From Cardinalis cardinalis (taxonomy: Eukaryota; Chordata; Aves; Passeriformes; Cardinalidae): DNA of 64,000 bases. Both the position numbers and the translations under genes were made by a program. How positions within the stretch are numbered: the stretch's first letter is position 1; each line of letters opens with the position of its first letter. The stretch is from the NCBI GenBank assembly GCA_014549065.1, contig JACDOX010000009.1:8127192-8191191 (forward strand), given 5' to 3'. Under the pieces are notes generated by a model that had not been told where the DNA came from, did no database searches, and was given only the letters and a program-made list of their open reading frames with translations. Below are positions 11,907 to 24,960 of the stretch, one piece after another.

Positions 11907-14900
11907 GTTTGTTTTTCTAAGTATTTTTTGTTGTTGTAGGTAGTACTTTTTTTGTATACATGTACAGGACTCATATGAATTTTCAGAAGTCAGGAGAGCT
12001 TGGGCTATTAAAAGATTGTCAAGAACCTCCTTCACAAATGATTGTGTTTATTATTCAGTCAAATTCACTTTTGAGACACACTTACTTCCTTGTCTTCCTT
12101 AGCTGAAGACAATAGATTGAGATATTTTCCTCTATTCAACTTGTTTCCCTGGGTTGGAGAATGAAACCATAGTCACAATTTTTCCAAAATAATAACCTTT
12201 GAACAAAAATGTGATGGAGATGGTAGATTCCAGGCATAAAAACATGAAGAATATAATTAGTATGAATGTTCTCTAAAAATTTTACATCTTCATATAACAA
12301 TCTTTATTTCTTAATTTAAATTCCTAGTCAACACAATGAATCCTTACAGGATTTTTGGTGTTGCTATATCTATTATAGTTCTTTTGCAATGACTGCATTT
12401 CCTGTTGAGATTAGTTAGTGCATTGCTTTATCTTGACCTTTTTTTTCAGCTAATGGTGACATACTGTCTTTGATGAAGTCACAATTAAAATCTAGCATTT
12501 GCNAGCAAGTAGCATGTGAATTTTACGACTCACCTTAGTCATCTGTGACATAGCAAGTGAGAATGCAACAGTGAGGATTTTGCTTAGAATGGTCTCTTCA
12601 AAGTGTAATGTGAATGTGTGTATTGTTAATGATGATGCAGTCTTGTGACTGATGAGCTCTCTAAACTCAGGGAATTTCTGATATCAGACTGCTTATATCC
12701 ATTTTTTATCTTCAAAAGACTTGAGTCTTCAGAAAACAAGAGAAAGTTTTATGGTCTAAAGGCTGGTCAGTGATTTCTGGCATTCAGCTCCTAGGACAGT
12801 TCCAATGCTTTGTTGTACCTGACAACAAACTGTGATATTTTAAAAGGAGAGCTCTGTGAATGTATTAATTGCTCTCTAGGGTATTATGTTAGTGCCTTAC
12901 ATTCCCTTCCATCTAAGACTCTTTACAGGGGCTGATTNCAAGCAAAAAATCTATTGGAATCAGGGTTTGACACTACCAGATCTTAACATATGCTGAACAC
13001 AGTTGTATTAGCTTTTGAAGCATGCATATCTTGCAATGGGGAATCTCAGCTGCAGCCCNTGCCTCTCCACACCATGGTATTTGGATGTCAGTGCTTGAAC
13101 AACCTTTGTTCCATCTGACCTATTTTATTGGTGATTACTGGCTCCATTAGCAGTGCTTTTTGGGATTCTGTGGGATATGTGTAAACAGAAGAGCCACACA
13201 AATGTACACAAATGTTGTATGNTGACACTGCTGATGTGTCAATTTTGGCACAACAGCGTGCCAGTTGGGGGAAGCCAGAGGCTAATATTCAACAGATGGC
13301 AAAGTCCTACACCCTATAATAATGGCTGCAGTTATTTTCATTACTGTCATTTGATGACACATATGATAGTGGGGAAAGACTTGAACTGGGTAATCACAGG
13401 AATTATGCTCCGAAGGACCAGATGCACTTCANACTCCTCAAATGGTGACGGATGTTCAGGCTGAATGCCACTGTTGTCCATAGTCCAGGTAGATTTATTG
13501 CTGAGGACTGGAAGCCACACTGTTTGCTGTCATATACAAGGCTAGCATTTTTCCTTCTGTAGTAACCAGGAAAAAANCACACAAACTGGCATTTTTTTAA
13601 TGAAGGGAAATTATTCTATATTGCTGATGTATCTGTATATTATTATNACATATATAGTGATACATTATTTTTCAAAATTTTCAACATGAAGATCAAAGCA
13701 TGAAAAAACAGAAAAGGTTTGCTGTGGAAGCCTAAAGAATTAAAAAAACCCAAAAGCTTGTCTGATTAGTCCTGATAAAAATCATACCAATTTATGTGAA
13801 TGAAAGCTTTAGATGATTATACCTTGAAGTTTAACAAGGTTAAANGGATTTTTCTTCATCCAGCTTAAGAAACTTGTGAACTGTTTGTTATTATCCTGTG
13901 CATTGGGAACTTCCATACAATACTTTGAAGTTTTTAAAAATTATTTAGGATTTTATGACTTTTTTTNCTCAAATTTGAAGGATAAAATTATGATAATCTA
14001 TGTTCTAGCAGAAAAGGACATTGCCTTTTAGAAAATTAATTAGATCATATTTGAATATTCATAGAACTACTTTGCATTTGGGAAAAAAATAGTTCTTTTT
14101 GGTTTCTGGGAGATTTAGGAGTGACCTATTCTGACCCAGTTTTAAAAAAGTCCAGCAAAGCAGGTCTTTTTCTGAGCTATATTTTACAGCATCTAGACTC
14201 ATGATACATCCAGAGGCTTAATTCAATTTGTATTAAGAGTGTCATGCAGTGATTCCTTCATGTTTATTTTGTTTTTCTAAAAAAAAAGAAAAAGAAAGTA
14301 AAATCCTGTTTCTTTATTTAGCAATTCTGTACAATCCTTCCCACACTACAACAAATCCAGAATATTTCACACCTACCATCAGTGATCTATTACTTAATAT
14401 TAAGACAGCTCCTACTGTGACATGTTTCTTCCCTCTGCTGGGCTAACAACATAATAGGGATCAGAAAAACAGTTCTGAACATGGCATTGCTAAAATCTCT
14501 GAAAAAAATTTCTAGGTTAAGCCTTCTTTCTGACCCTACCTTGTGTAATTGGTGCAAAGCAGATTGAGAGAACCTGGAGCAAAAAAATCTTATTAGATCA
14601 GTCTGCTGCTTTGTCAGCTGATGTTGAGCNACTTATTTGAGGTCCTCGGTGCAAATCCTGATGTATTCATGGCTTCTATANAATGGAGCATTGAAAAAGC
14701 CATAAACAAGGGGGGAAATCCATAAATCAACCTGACTGGGAAATTGAAATTATAACAAGACTTTTANAAATGTCCTAATAAAATGAAAGAGGTTGGTGTT
14801 TTGGCTTTTTTTCCCTGTGNTTTTTTTTTTTAACTCTGCATCCTTAAAAGGCATATGGAGAACACTGATCTGGAAAGGATATCCTTATTTTTACAAGCAG

Positions 14901-16241
14901 GCTGTGTTTGCATACTTGATCTGCAATATCAAGGCCACTGAAACCTTTAGGAAATCACTCCCAGTGTTTGCAGTGCATCTTAGATCAGATTTCTTTAATT
15001 TAAGCCACCTGCAGAATGAAGCTGGACATCACCTGACACCAGCTTTTCCAACTGATTTACANCCAATCAGGAAAGATGATCTCATAGCCAAAGGTACAGG
15101 ATTGGGACTCAGGGCTTTAGGCTTTGTTTCTGTGATGTTCCTTGCACACTGAGAAAATTAATTTTGTTCTAGGTAATAATTTTAAGTGCCTGCATCAATC
15201 CAGGATGAGATGCTGTGCATTGGAAGCACAGACTGGCTTCTCACATTCCCTGCCCAACACCCTCTCTTCTTCAGGGGTGGACAGAGAAAATGTTTTGCTA
15301 ATGGGAAAATTTGTATACCTGTTGCAAAACAGAGGTACAAAGACCCAGCTGGACCACGTCTGAAAGGGGTTTTAGTGAGTGGCCTTTATCTGTGTACTTG
15401 AAGAAGTTCACTCAAGGTTATAAGGAAGGTTCTTTCTTCCCTTAAAATGTTGTGGAAATCTACATTCCAAGTTTTAATCTCAATGTTCTGGATGCAGTTC
15501 TGCTACCTTTACTCACTCTGGGTGGTCCTAATGATGATGCTCTGTGATCCTGCACTCTGTGACAATAAAAAATAAGTCTGTACAAAAACCAATGTACAGT
15601 TGAGTTGTGAATGCCTCTGTCCTCTAGCTGTGCAATAGCATAAANGACATTCCTGTAATTTTAAAATATTCAGAGGACAAACAAATGATTGCAAACTGCT
15701 TGACTACAAAGGGACTGTTGTCTGTGTTAAATAAAGAACAAGTCTGCCAACCAACCTGACACAGTGCAATCACAAAAACACCAGCCAGCTATTCAAAAAA
15801 ACACTACTCCCAGCTTATTGGAATAGGTCTGAACCTCAAAAGTGTTGTGGGCAAAGGTTATGTACAAATTTCATCTCAAATATATTTTTTCCTGGACTTA
15901 ATGAGTACCTTTGAGCATTGCAGTTGAGAACACATTCCATCTGGTGACAGATTTTTTACAAATGAGAGAAAAGGACATTTTAGGCAAACTTCTTGCTCAA
16001 ATGGTAGGGGTTATTTTTGTGGGGGTTTTTTGTTTTATTTTGTTTGTTTATTGAAAGACTCTGCTAGTCTTGCATGACTTCAGAAACACGGTTTTATACT
16101 GTAGAGGCCCAAAATTAATTAAAAATGGTCATTAGGTTACTGAGAATCTACTTATTGGTATTAGTTATTGTTGTTGTAAAATGGAATGGTTTTGTGCTGC
16201 TTGGAAAGATACATAAGAATTTTAAATCTATACAAACTTTA

Positions 16242-16270
16242 ATATTATTATTATTATTATTATTATTATT
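16242..16270. repeat. (ATT)n microsatellite
   Basis: About nine uninterrupted ATT units. Confidence 0.97.
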
Positions 16271-16379
16271 GAAGACTTGCTGATTGGTTCTCTTTTCTAA
16301 CAGATTGATGTGATTGCAGATCTATTTACTCTAGTAGCAGTCACAAAATTAAAAACAGCAGTAATTGTGCTGATACTGA

Positions 16380-16740
16380 AAGCCAATGGCTGAAAGCGAA
16401 AATCTGCCTCTGTTCTTTTATTTTGTATTTTTGAACAGGATAAAATCAAATTTATCTTCAGAACGAGTATGTGGGAACCACGCTAAACTCAAAGAGAGGA
16501 ATCAGCTTAGAATCTCAGAGGTGATTAAAAGGTCCAAGTCCTGCTTTGATGCTTGCAGGCTTTCCACAATCAACAGGCATCCAGGAGATTGGAGCACCGT
16601 TGTGGAACTGGTTAATTTGATGCAATTTGATTCTGAGCTTATTTCAGAAACTTATCAGCAGAGAGCAAACTAACACTGAGGCAGTGCATAAGAACGTCAT
16701 CTCCCTAAGGCACGATTAGAGTGCAGAAGTCTGGGCTGTC
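16380..16740. other. Candidate conserved non-coding element
   Basis: N-free block with an unusual number of CpGs for this AT-rich intron (GAAAGCGAAAA, GAACGAG, CCACGC, CACCGTTG, GAACGTC, GCACGATT). A + frame of 95 codons is open over 16386-16673, but I recognise no domain in it and it has no acceptor or donor that convinces me. CpG retention may reflect constraint or recent origin. Confidence 0.3.
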
Positions 16741-17921
16741 AGATAACTCATGAAGCCAAGGAAAGTCTCACATGAGCAGTACTGTGCCCCTGCTATTTTG
16801 TGGTGATGTTGTTTGAACTTGTTTATCAAGAAAAATCATATAGTATCTTCCTAGTGCCCGTAGTTCTGGGGAGTGAAAGATCTCCACTGCCTCATCTCTC
16901 CAGTNTCCACGTCCATTGTCATTTTTTTTTCCAGTTTCTTTTTTCTTCCTTTAATCTTCTTCATGTCTGTATCAGTGGTGAGAAAAAGTTGTGACTGAAC
17001 CAGATTCTTCTTCCAGTGGTTGGATGATATTTAAACACATTTTTGGGGTTTACCTCCATATGGACTTGGGAAGNAAATGAGGTTCCCAGGTCTGTGCCTA
17101 TGCCTCTAGTGAGTTTCTTCGATGGAATTTCTGATTCTGTTTTTAGTTTTAGAAGTACCCAGGGATTTTGAATGAGGTTGAGGCCATCTTGTACTAGGAG
17201 CTGTGTGCATAAATAGTATGAGACAGTACCTGCCACACAAAGATTGAAGCTTCAACAGTACAGGGACAAAAGGGAAAAGTCAGTCTCACAATGAAATAAG
17301 GAAGGTTATACACATCAGAGTAGCCAAATTTGAATTAGCCTCCTAATCCTTGGAATTCAGTCCGCTGCTAGACGGTGCCTTGAACACCAGGAATACTCTT
17401 AAATGGAATGAATGGATACAGCTTTAGGGACCATCAGTTGCTTGATAGTCCAGGCACTGAAACAATCACTGGAACCNCATATCTCATCACCTGACCCATG
17501 ACTCACACTCACCACAGTATTTCTCATGTATGGGTTTTTTAGTCCTCTGTCACTAGATTAGTATCCAGTTTTGCTCCCTGAGACTAATGATACCTATGGA
17601 ATAGGGTAAATGAAGAACTACTTCATTTATCTTACCAATATCTTTCTCTTTTTAGCATCCACTCTAGGTTAATCTGGTTTACCATGTGGGATGATAGTAG
17701 AGCTCTCTTTTAAAGGTAGATAAAATTCTAAAATGCCAACTAGAAATGCCATTAGCCTTTTTTATAGTAAGGCTTTTTCTTTAAACCCTTATCCTGGAAA
17801 AATTTAGGAAAATGAGCCAAAATTTTCATTCCAGTTACAACAGGCAAATCAGCAGATGGATGTCAGAATAGTATGTAGCTCAAATTATTGCGTATAGATA
17901 GAATGGGATTTCAAACCTTTT

Positions 17922-17951
17922 TTTACTTCACAAAATTCATTGTGAAGTAAA
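17922..17951. repeat. Perfect 10-bp inverted repeat (hairpin)
   Basis: TTTACTTCAC and GTGAAGTAAA are separated by a 10-base loop. It directly precedes the 19-bp tandem repeat at 17958. Confidence 0.85.
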
Positions 17952-17957
17952 GAAAAA

Positions 17958-18004
17958 ATTTATTAGTNAAGAAAGTATTTATTAGTAAAGAACGAATTTA
18001 TTTA
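17958..18004. repeat. 19-bp tandem repeat, about 2.4 copies
   Basis: Units beginning ATTTATTAGT start at 17958 and 17977, and a partial one at 17996. One N lies in the first copy. Confidence 0.8.
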
Positions 18005-21000
18005 CAGTATTTCTTTTTCAGTTATATCACATCACATTACATTTGTTGAGCTGAAATTTAAGATAGGTTTCTGTGGTTTTGTATTGACGCATTCCATATT
18101 TGACATACGTAGACAAAATATAAAACATTTTTCCTTGTTCTGCTAGAAAGGAGATTTACTACTTTTTGGCCATCTCCCTGTGGTGAGTTCCGCTGAAATT
18201 CATAGGAATATTTCCAGTAATGACTAGAGCAAACCCTTTCTAAATAGCTGAAGTAAACAATCTCTAGGCAGGCAAACCTCCTATGCAGGATGTCAAACTT
18301 CAAAATTTCTGTCTCCTTCTTGAGTGTGGGCTGTGAGGTCCCATTTAATTATGAAGTCTTTGAATACCTGAATTAAAGCTCTTAAACTGATCCATTTGAA
18401 GGAAATGTCTAGTCTTTAAAATGTGCTTACCACAGGTGTAGTTAAGTTATATGGTCTGCTACTATAAGATAGTCTGGGAACAATGGATTGCTTAGAATTA
18501 TTATAGTGTAATCACAAATCTAATAAATAGAAAAATGCTACTTTTAATATATAATTATCAAATTAGATGGTTATGCAGTCATTTCCCACATGGTTCAGCT
18601 CTTCTATTAACTACTTATGAGTGGAATGTAAATTTTGTTTGTACACAGTTTCTGTTTCTTTGGAAATAGAAACTATCTCTTTGCATCTTTACAATGCACA
18701 GAATCTGAACCTGCTCAATACTGGTTTAGTTCACACTATTTAGAGAGTTTAGAGTTGTCCCACAGGGAAGCAAGAAATTTGCATAAAGCGATAGGAAAGA
18801 AATAAGAACAAATTATTTGTCTGAATAGATAGATTTTAAATCCATTGTTCAAAAGGCTCTTTTATCATCAGCAGAATGATGGATTATTTCTTTAAGGGAA
18901 AGTGGCAGTAATTAGTTCTAATACCTGAGAGAACTCAATAAATATTTGCTAAATTAAGATTATTTATTATTNATATTCTAGGAGCATCTAGATGATTCCT
19001 GTGAGATCAGACCCCCATTGTTCAAGGAAGTGTGTAAGAACAGCTGCTATCCTAAACAACATACAGTTCAAAATAGATGTCAGGGAAGACAGGAGGAAAA
19101 ACAGAATCTCAAAGAAAAAAAAAATTAATTGCCTGAGGGCAGACAATGAGCAGCATGGTTAGATCTATGATCAGGTAGGTCTCTTCAAAGCCACCTTGGA
19201 GCTTTACCTGGAGCAAGTATCTTCCCTTCTTATCTGACCCTTTTGACTTCCAACCCACCTCAGTACAACAGCCAACCTCTGACACCCACCATGAAGCCCT
19301 TACATTTGTAGTAGCAGTCTTCATTTCCTTTGNGATGGTCCCTCTACCCACACAGAAATCACCTGTTATATAGGAAAGTGAGTTTGTTTTAGATTTCCTG
19401 ATATTTCTCACTTATTNTGACCATTCTTTATACTTTTCCTCTTCTACTGAATTTGCCATTGTTTCTTACTGTCNCCCTATTTTCTGAAGACTGTTATCNT
19501 TGCTCATCTACCCAGCTGTTCTTGATCCNTTAACAATACATGGGGAATAGTGAGTCAGGTAAGTTTGGTATTTGCTGATGTTTTCCAGAAAATACNCTGT
19601 AGATAATCCATAAGAAGAATATTTTGTTTTTATTGTTGTTGCTGGTCCTCTTTAGTTTCTGATCAGAACAGGACATGGAAGGGCNAGCAAGTTAATACAC
19701 CTAAGAAGGAGACAAATCCATGTGGACACCCATGTATTGGATAATGTANTCAGCAATCTCTTATGTATGCTCCAAACTCAAAAGGAATATTTCAAATTAC
19801 TGNTACAGGCATATGAAGTGGTTTAGGGAAAAAGCAAGTGGGTGCAGAAAGCCTGCGGAACTCAGGTGAGTTCAGTGGGAGCAGTGCTCTGCATGGAGTC
19901 CCTTCCTCTTGAGCCAGTGTCACTTAGCTGTAAAACGTGGTGTGGGGAGAACTCTGGGGAGATTGGCTCTGCCATAACATGAATCTTCTGCATTTTCTCC
20001 ATAATTTCATCTTAGTTTATACATTGATGTGAAATTTCAAGCCATATTTACTTCAGTTATTGCAATGACAATAGGTCTTTCCTCTCACATAGACCTCAGT
20101 TTTAAAACCCTGCAGTTCAGGTACCATCTTTGTTTAAGTCATCTGAGATCCAAGGTAGGCTGTACTGGTGGGGAATTCTTTCTGGGAGCTGCCATTGACC
20201 AAGATCTTCTCTAATCTAGAGAGCAATTCAAAAACCTTCTCCTTGTTTCAGAAAAGAACATTCTTTCATTTCATAATAGGTCTGTAGGGGTTGCTAAAAG
20301 CTATGCACCAATTGAGTTTATATGGAAAATGCCTTCAAGTTATCCTGCTTGTGCTGCTTCTTCAGGGTGAGTTAAAAAGCTAAGTCATTACAGCATTAAC
20401 CCCAAGGTTAGAGACTTTTGTTTATATTACACTTGTGCACTGTCTCTGTGCAAACCCAAACATTCCTAGGGGATGTGATGAAACCCTGCAGCTGGTCTCT
20501 TGGGGAGAGGGACCATCATAAACTTCTAGGGTTTACTTCAAGTTCAACACACACTGTGGTTTACCTTTAGCTATCATTTGCTCCACACAGGAGTTTGATC
20601 TTGATATCATCTAAAGAAAAGTTCATGACATAGATACATCATTGGTAGATATATATTTAGACCTTTGCTGGCAGGTCTGTGTACTCTTTTTTTCTTTTTA
20701 TTTCTTTTTTATTTTAATTTATTTTAAGTAGTTTCTACCAGATAAACTGTGTAATTGCAAGCTGTAAGTTGAAGTATATACTGCTGTCTGATGCCACAAA
20801 CTGATAGAAATCTATTTGGAATTGATTTACAATTGAGGCAGAATCCAGGAGATTATAAAATGACCGGATCAACCAGATNGTGGGGATAAATGGAGATTCT
20901 TGTACTGGTAGTCACCCTGAGACAGATTCCTCTTTCTAAAATTTGATTTNATATGGTTATTTTTATTGGCTTAGGTTATCTGATAACTTGGATAACTTGA

Positions 21001-23079
21001 GCGTATCTAAAACAGCACCAGATGGCTATGTTTAATCACATAATGTAGATTTGATGCTTTTGTAGTGTTTCAGATGCATTTGACAACGTTCAGCAAGTTC
21101 TGAATTCCTGGTTACAGAGTTTCTGAGTGAACATGCTTGCCTCTCTATGGCAAANTTATTTTAGAAAAACAACCAGTTGTAGAAGATATCCCATACTGCN
21201 TCTTTTGCTTAGTGATCATTTCCTTCCGTGAAGTCTTGAACAAATGACTTGGAACTAAAAGGACATAGGCTGTCATGTGCTTAGCAATGTGGTTGGGTAC
21301 AGCAGGATCATCAGATGTGTAGGTATCTATTTTTCTTTCTTTCTGAAAAACGTTTTTGTTGTGCCTTAGTGAACAGATACTTTTGAAAAGTTCTGGGGAG
21401 CTAGAGCCTACCTCTTTAGAGGTCTCAATAGCCTCAAAAACTTGTCCCCTCATTCCCAGATATAAATGCACAGAGGGTTTTGCTTTCTCTGCACTGTGCA
21501 CAGGGAGACCCACATTAGGACAGTAGAGTTTAGTTTCAATCAGTACTTGATAAATCTCTGAATAACTTCAGCACACATGTGATGTGCAACAATTTTAACC
21601 TCTGTATCAGGACTGCATATCAAGCTCAGAAGTAGAAAAGAGCTGTGCCCTGATTGGCCACTGCCTAGTAGAGTGCCCTTGGAGCCCTTCCAAACCAGAT
21701 GACACTTTCCCAATTTCTGTCTCTCTAAAATATAGAGCATGTTACATGTGGTAACTAAACCAGTGATATTATTTCTTCTTGGGTATATTTATTTGACATT
21801 AGGTACAATATTTCTTACCAAATAATACTGTTCATTGTACTTACTCCATTTGATCTGCATATGCATGGATGCGTGTACATTGTTATGCAAGTGTATTAAT
21901 GAGACATCTTCTTCTCTCTCTTTGGGGAAGTCATAACTTCAGGTGATCTGATCTTAAGATGTGGAGATATGAGTAAAAAATAGGTATAAATAAAGAACAC
22001 AGCAACTAAGGGACAGTCAGAAGCTTACTCTGAAGCTTATTGGAGGATCTTTAAAATCAAACTGTGACAGACAAGTGGTTACTCTTCACAATTCACATAG
22101 AATTCTTATTAGGTACAACTGGAGGTACTACTAAAGCACAAATCTTTGTCAATATAGTGAAATTACAAAGTTACATCATCAACAAAAGAAGGTGCTCTCA
22201 TAAACGTACATGTAAAAATTTTACAAAAATTATAGTATCACTACGTTGTTGTTTTTTTTTAAATTCAATTAGTCAGTGCCAGATACTATAAAAATTAGAT
22301 AATCTTTCCTAAAATTCAGATTAGACTAATAGTGCACTGGTGATGCTACTTATTTAGGTGATTTAGCAGTACCTCTGAATAATTTATGTTGTGTTTTTTT
22401 ATGAATTTGGATCCCATCTTTGAATTTTTAAGATTTGTGTGGAAGGAAAATTTTACTCTCTAAATTCAAACAAAACAAATGTTTGGATAAACAGAGCAAG
22501 TTTGTTTCAAGCTTTGAATGCCTTCTGTCTTAGCATCATTACTATACACTAGGTGTTTGAATAAATACCCCCAAAATCACACTTTTATTCAGAAATGGCC
22601 AATTGAAATAGAAAATCCCACAGCCTCTGGGTTGATTTTTGCAAGAGATACATTTAGTCTTTGTACATAAATGGCACTCTTCATATACAGGTACAGTCTA
22701 TTTTTGTCTATGTAGTAAAATTTATGTTTTTAGATATGAATTTAAAACAAAATTTCTGAAACTATATGGTTTTAAAAGAGGAGATTTAATGGAATGATTT
22801 CTGATTTAATGTAATGCTGAAGGATTAGAAAAAACCTTATTTGCAACACTATTGGATTCTGATTTTATTTCTTCATTTTGGCCCAATAAAAACTATTTGT
22901 TGAATTTTATGGCATTCTATAAGTTGATCAATACATTCAATATTTTTTTAAGAGAGAACTAGAAGAAGATGAGTTTTATTCTGTTATTTCATAAGATATT
23001 TCAATTCTTTCCTCAGCTATAATATTCAGTTGTAATTTTCATAACACATAGCCAGGCATTAAAATAGACAGAAACAGCA
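18005..23079. other. NXPH1 intron, no recognisable feature
   Basis: AT-rich sequence. N bases cluster at 19333-19803, then disappear after 21200. A T-rich low-complexity run lies near 20687-20731. No genes or clear repeats seen. Confidence 0.55.
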
Positions 23080-23640
23080 AATAAATAAAAAAACTGTTGG
23101 GGAGATCTTTCAGTTTTGACCCTGTATTCAGAAGACATTTATAAAGATCATTATATAGCTGTAGCTAAATGACACTATCTTCAGCTAATTTTTCTTGATT
23201 AAAAAGCTATTAATGATCCATGAAAAGAGAGCAGGGGCAAACTTTGCCTCTTGAATAAAATCTCATAATGATGAAATGCTACATGATAGCTCTGAATTCT
23301 GCATGTGCTTCTTTTCCAAGGTCAATGACCTATTTATCCTTCTTTTGGCTCAGAGATGCCAATATGCGGCTTTATCCCTATTAGAAATTGTATTTTAAAA
23401 AGGGACAAGAATAAGATACATTCTGTAGCAAGATATGCTCATCTCCAATAAGATATAAGGTGATTCTTCTGCTGATGATTTTGAAAAACAACGATGTGAA
23501 TCTTCAAATCAAACCTAGTCATGAACTCACTGTAACTGGATCGAGCTATTGCCTGGAGCGATAATTACTAGATAAAGAAGGGCATGAAATGGTCATTGAA
23601 GGCAAAAGGGGGAGCAGAAATGATTGTGGTAGGTAGCTTT
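23080..23640. other. Candidate conserved non-coding element in NXPH1 intron
   Basis: Single-copy-looking sequence within a 2.48-kb stretch free of N bases (21201-23680). It has dense motif-like words, including TTGATTAAAA, AGCTATTAATGATCC and an AGGTCA palindrome, and a few retained CpGs (GGATCGAGC, GAGCGATAA). There are no repeat matches and no coding frame. Conservation cannot be shown from one sequence, so this is inference. Confidence 0.3.
23319..23331. promoter_or_regulatory. Perfect nuclear-receptor IR1 palindrome
   Basis: AGGTCA-A-TGACCT is two inverted hexamer half-sites with one spacer base, the arrangement known for some RXR heterodimers such as FXR/RXR. An exact 12-base match is not expected by chance in 64 kb. 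Function is inferred. Confidence 0.35.
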
Positions 23641-24439
23641 TATTAAATTAAAAGAAAATAGAGACAAAATACTATTGTATNTTGCATTTGAATATTAAAA
23701 TTGGGCACCAGGAAAATTTTAATGTAACAGTATGAAGTCAAGTCTAACAATAATTCAGAAGCTTACCTTCAACAAGGTATGGTTAAGGACAGGCCATAAA
23801 TACCAACTATAACAAAGAAACCTCTTGCTCAATGAATAAACAAATCTCACTACTGACTTTATACCCATCCTGAGTGTCTATTGAAATTGTACTCATGAAA
23901 CAATCAACTGCAGTGAAGAAGGTGAACTGTTATATCACTTTGATAAACTAAGTTCAGATTCACACTTCTTCTTTTGCATCACCTTGACATTACAGATTCT
24001 TAGTAATGACTGCCATATTTTTTCTGCCTCCTCCTTGGTCAGCATTTTATGTGGTTATCCAATACTGGTATAAGAACAGTATATTGAATTTTTTAACTGG
24101 AATATTTTCCCAGAATTCTGACTATATTATCTGCTACTGAATTTTCTTGAGACCTAATTTTTTTTGTACTCTGTGTAGTATTCTTCCTACAGGTTCATGG
24201 CAGGTTTTTTGCACACACAGTTTTGCCTTTCATAATCCTATCTTGTTGACAAAATGCATAGGAATTTCCTATTCCATAGTCTAAATTTCAGTCATGTAAA
24301 GACAACTGGGCTACCCTAATTATTTTATTAGTCATCTCTTTCATTGCAGTACAAAGACCATGTTGGAGAATGCTATCACACAGACCTTAGAATCAATTTA
24401 AATATGTATGCTGATCATACTACAATTTTTCTTTGCCAC

Positions 24440-24960
24440 TGAAGCATAGAAAGCATCTGATACATAGAGATGAGATTTATGGAATGTTATATATGCCTGG
24501 AAACACTTGTATTCTCCTATTGTTTGTTGCCTCTAAGGGCAAAATCTATACAAAAGTGTTAAAGCTAGGATTCTATGAATCATAATAAATAGATAAAACA
24601 CACTGTCTCTTTACATTTTGTCTTCCTTTTTGAAATTAGAAATATGCCTTCTTTCTTCAATTCCCTTAGATTTTTCAGGGATCTCCATATAAAAAAAATA
24701 TAGATAAGGTCTCTAAAATTACAGCTTCTTGTTTTTAACATTTCAGCAGCAACACTGTTGACACCTGGTGCTTGTTATTCCTAAGGGTTTTGATTGCCTC
24801 TTGAATGTCTTTAAAATTTGGCTCAGCTGCCTGGGAGGGCGCCATTTGTTGTTGGCCTTTTCATTTTCTTTACCGGACTTGTCTAAGCACTCCTACCATA
24901 TTTCTCTATTTCCATTCCTTGTAATAAGGTTACTTTCGTTTTTATACTTTATCACACTTT
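24440..24960 (-). mobile_element. Decayed RTE-like LINE reverse transcriptase (antisense)
   Basis: Read on the minus strand from 24824 downward, the frame gives EPNFKDIQEAIKTLRNNK. After a frame change near 24767-24773 it continues PGVNSVAAEMLK, then RDLIYIFFYMEIPEKSKG and ISNFKKEDKM. This is the order of the N-terminal LINE reverse transcriptase motifs: A.K.LKN.KAPG.D.I.AE.LK, then a tryptophan/IPE.W segment, then KKGD. The pattern fits RTE-type elements better than CR1, whose motif is KS.GPDG.HP. Stops and at least one frameshift show an old dead copy. Similar but weaker coding traces continue to about 24440. T/C-rich sequence up to about 27400 could be more of the same element, but I could not align it. 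Confidence 0.6.

Larger units (their letters stand above)
6311..16241. other. NXPH1 intron with two tandem duplications
   Basis: Mostly unrecognised AT-rich sequence. Two adjacent minus-strand open frames (7199-7606 and 7638-7949) each cross two N bases and have no known domain; they might be an eroded repeat. The duplications at 8556 and 11817 are listed separately. Confidence 0.55.

Noticed and set aside
24393..24432. A + strand frame reads NMYADHTTIFLCH, resembling the YADD reverse transcriptase motif.
   Set aside because: The second aspartate is replaced by histidine, and the readable LINE motifs here are on the minus strand, so the resemblance is probably coincidental.
24565..24590. ATTCTATGAATCAT, resembling the CR1 3' tail.
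   Set aside because: No CR1 3' UTR sequence precedes it, and it lies inside the antisense LINE relic.
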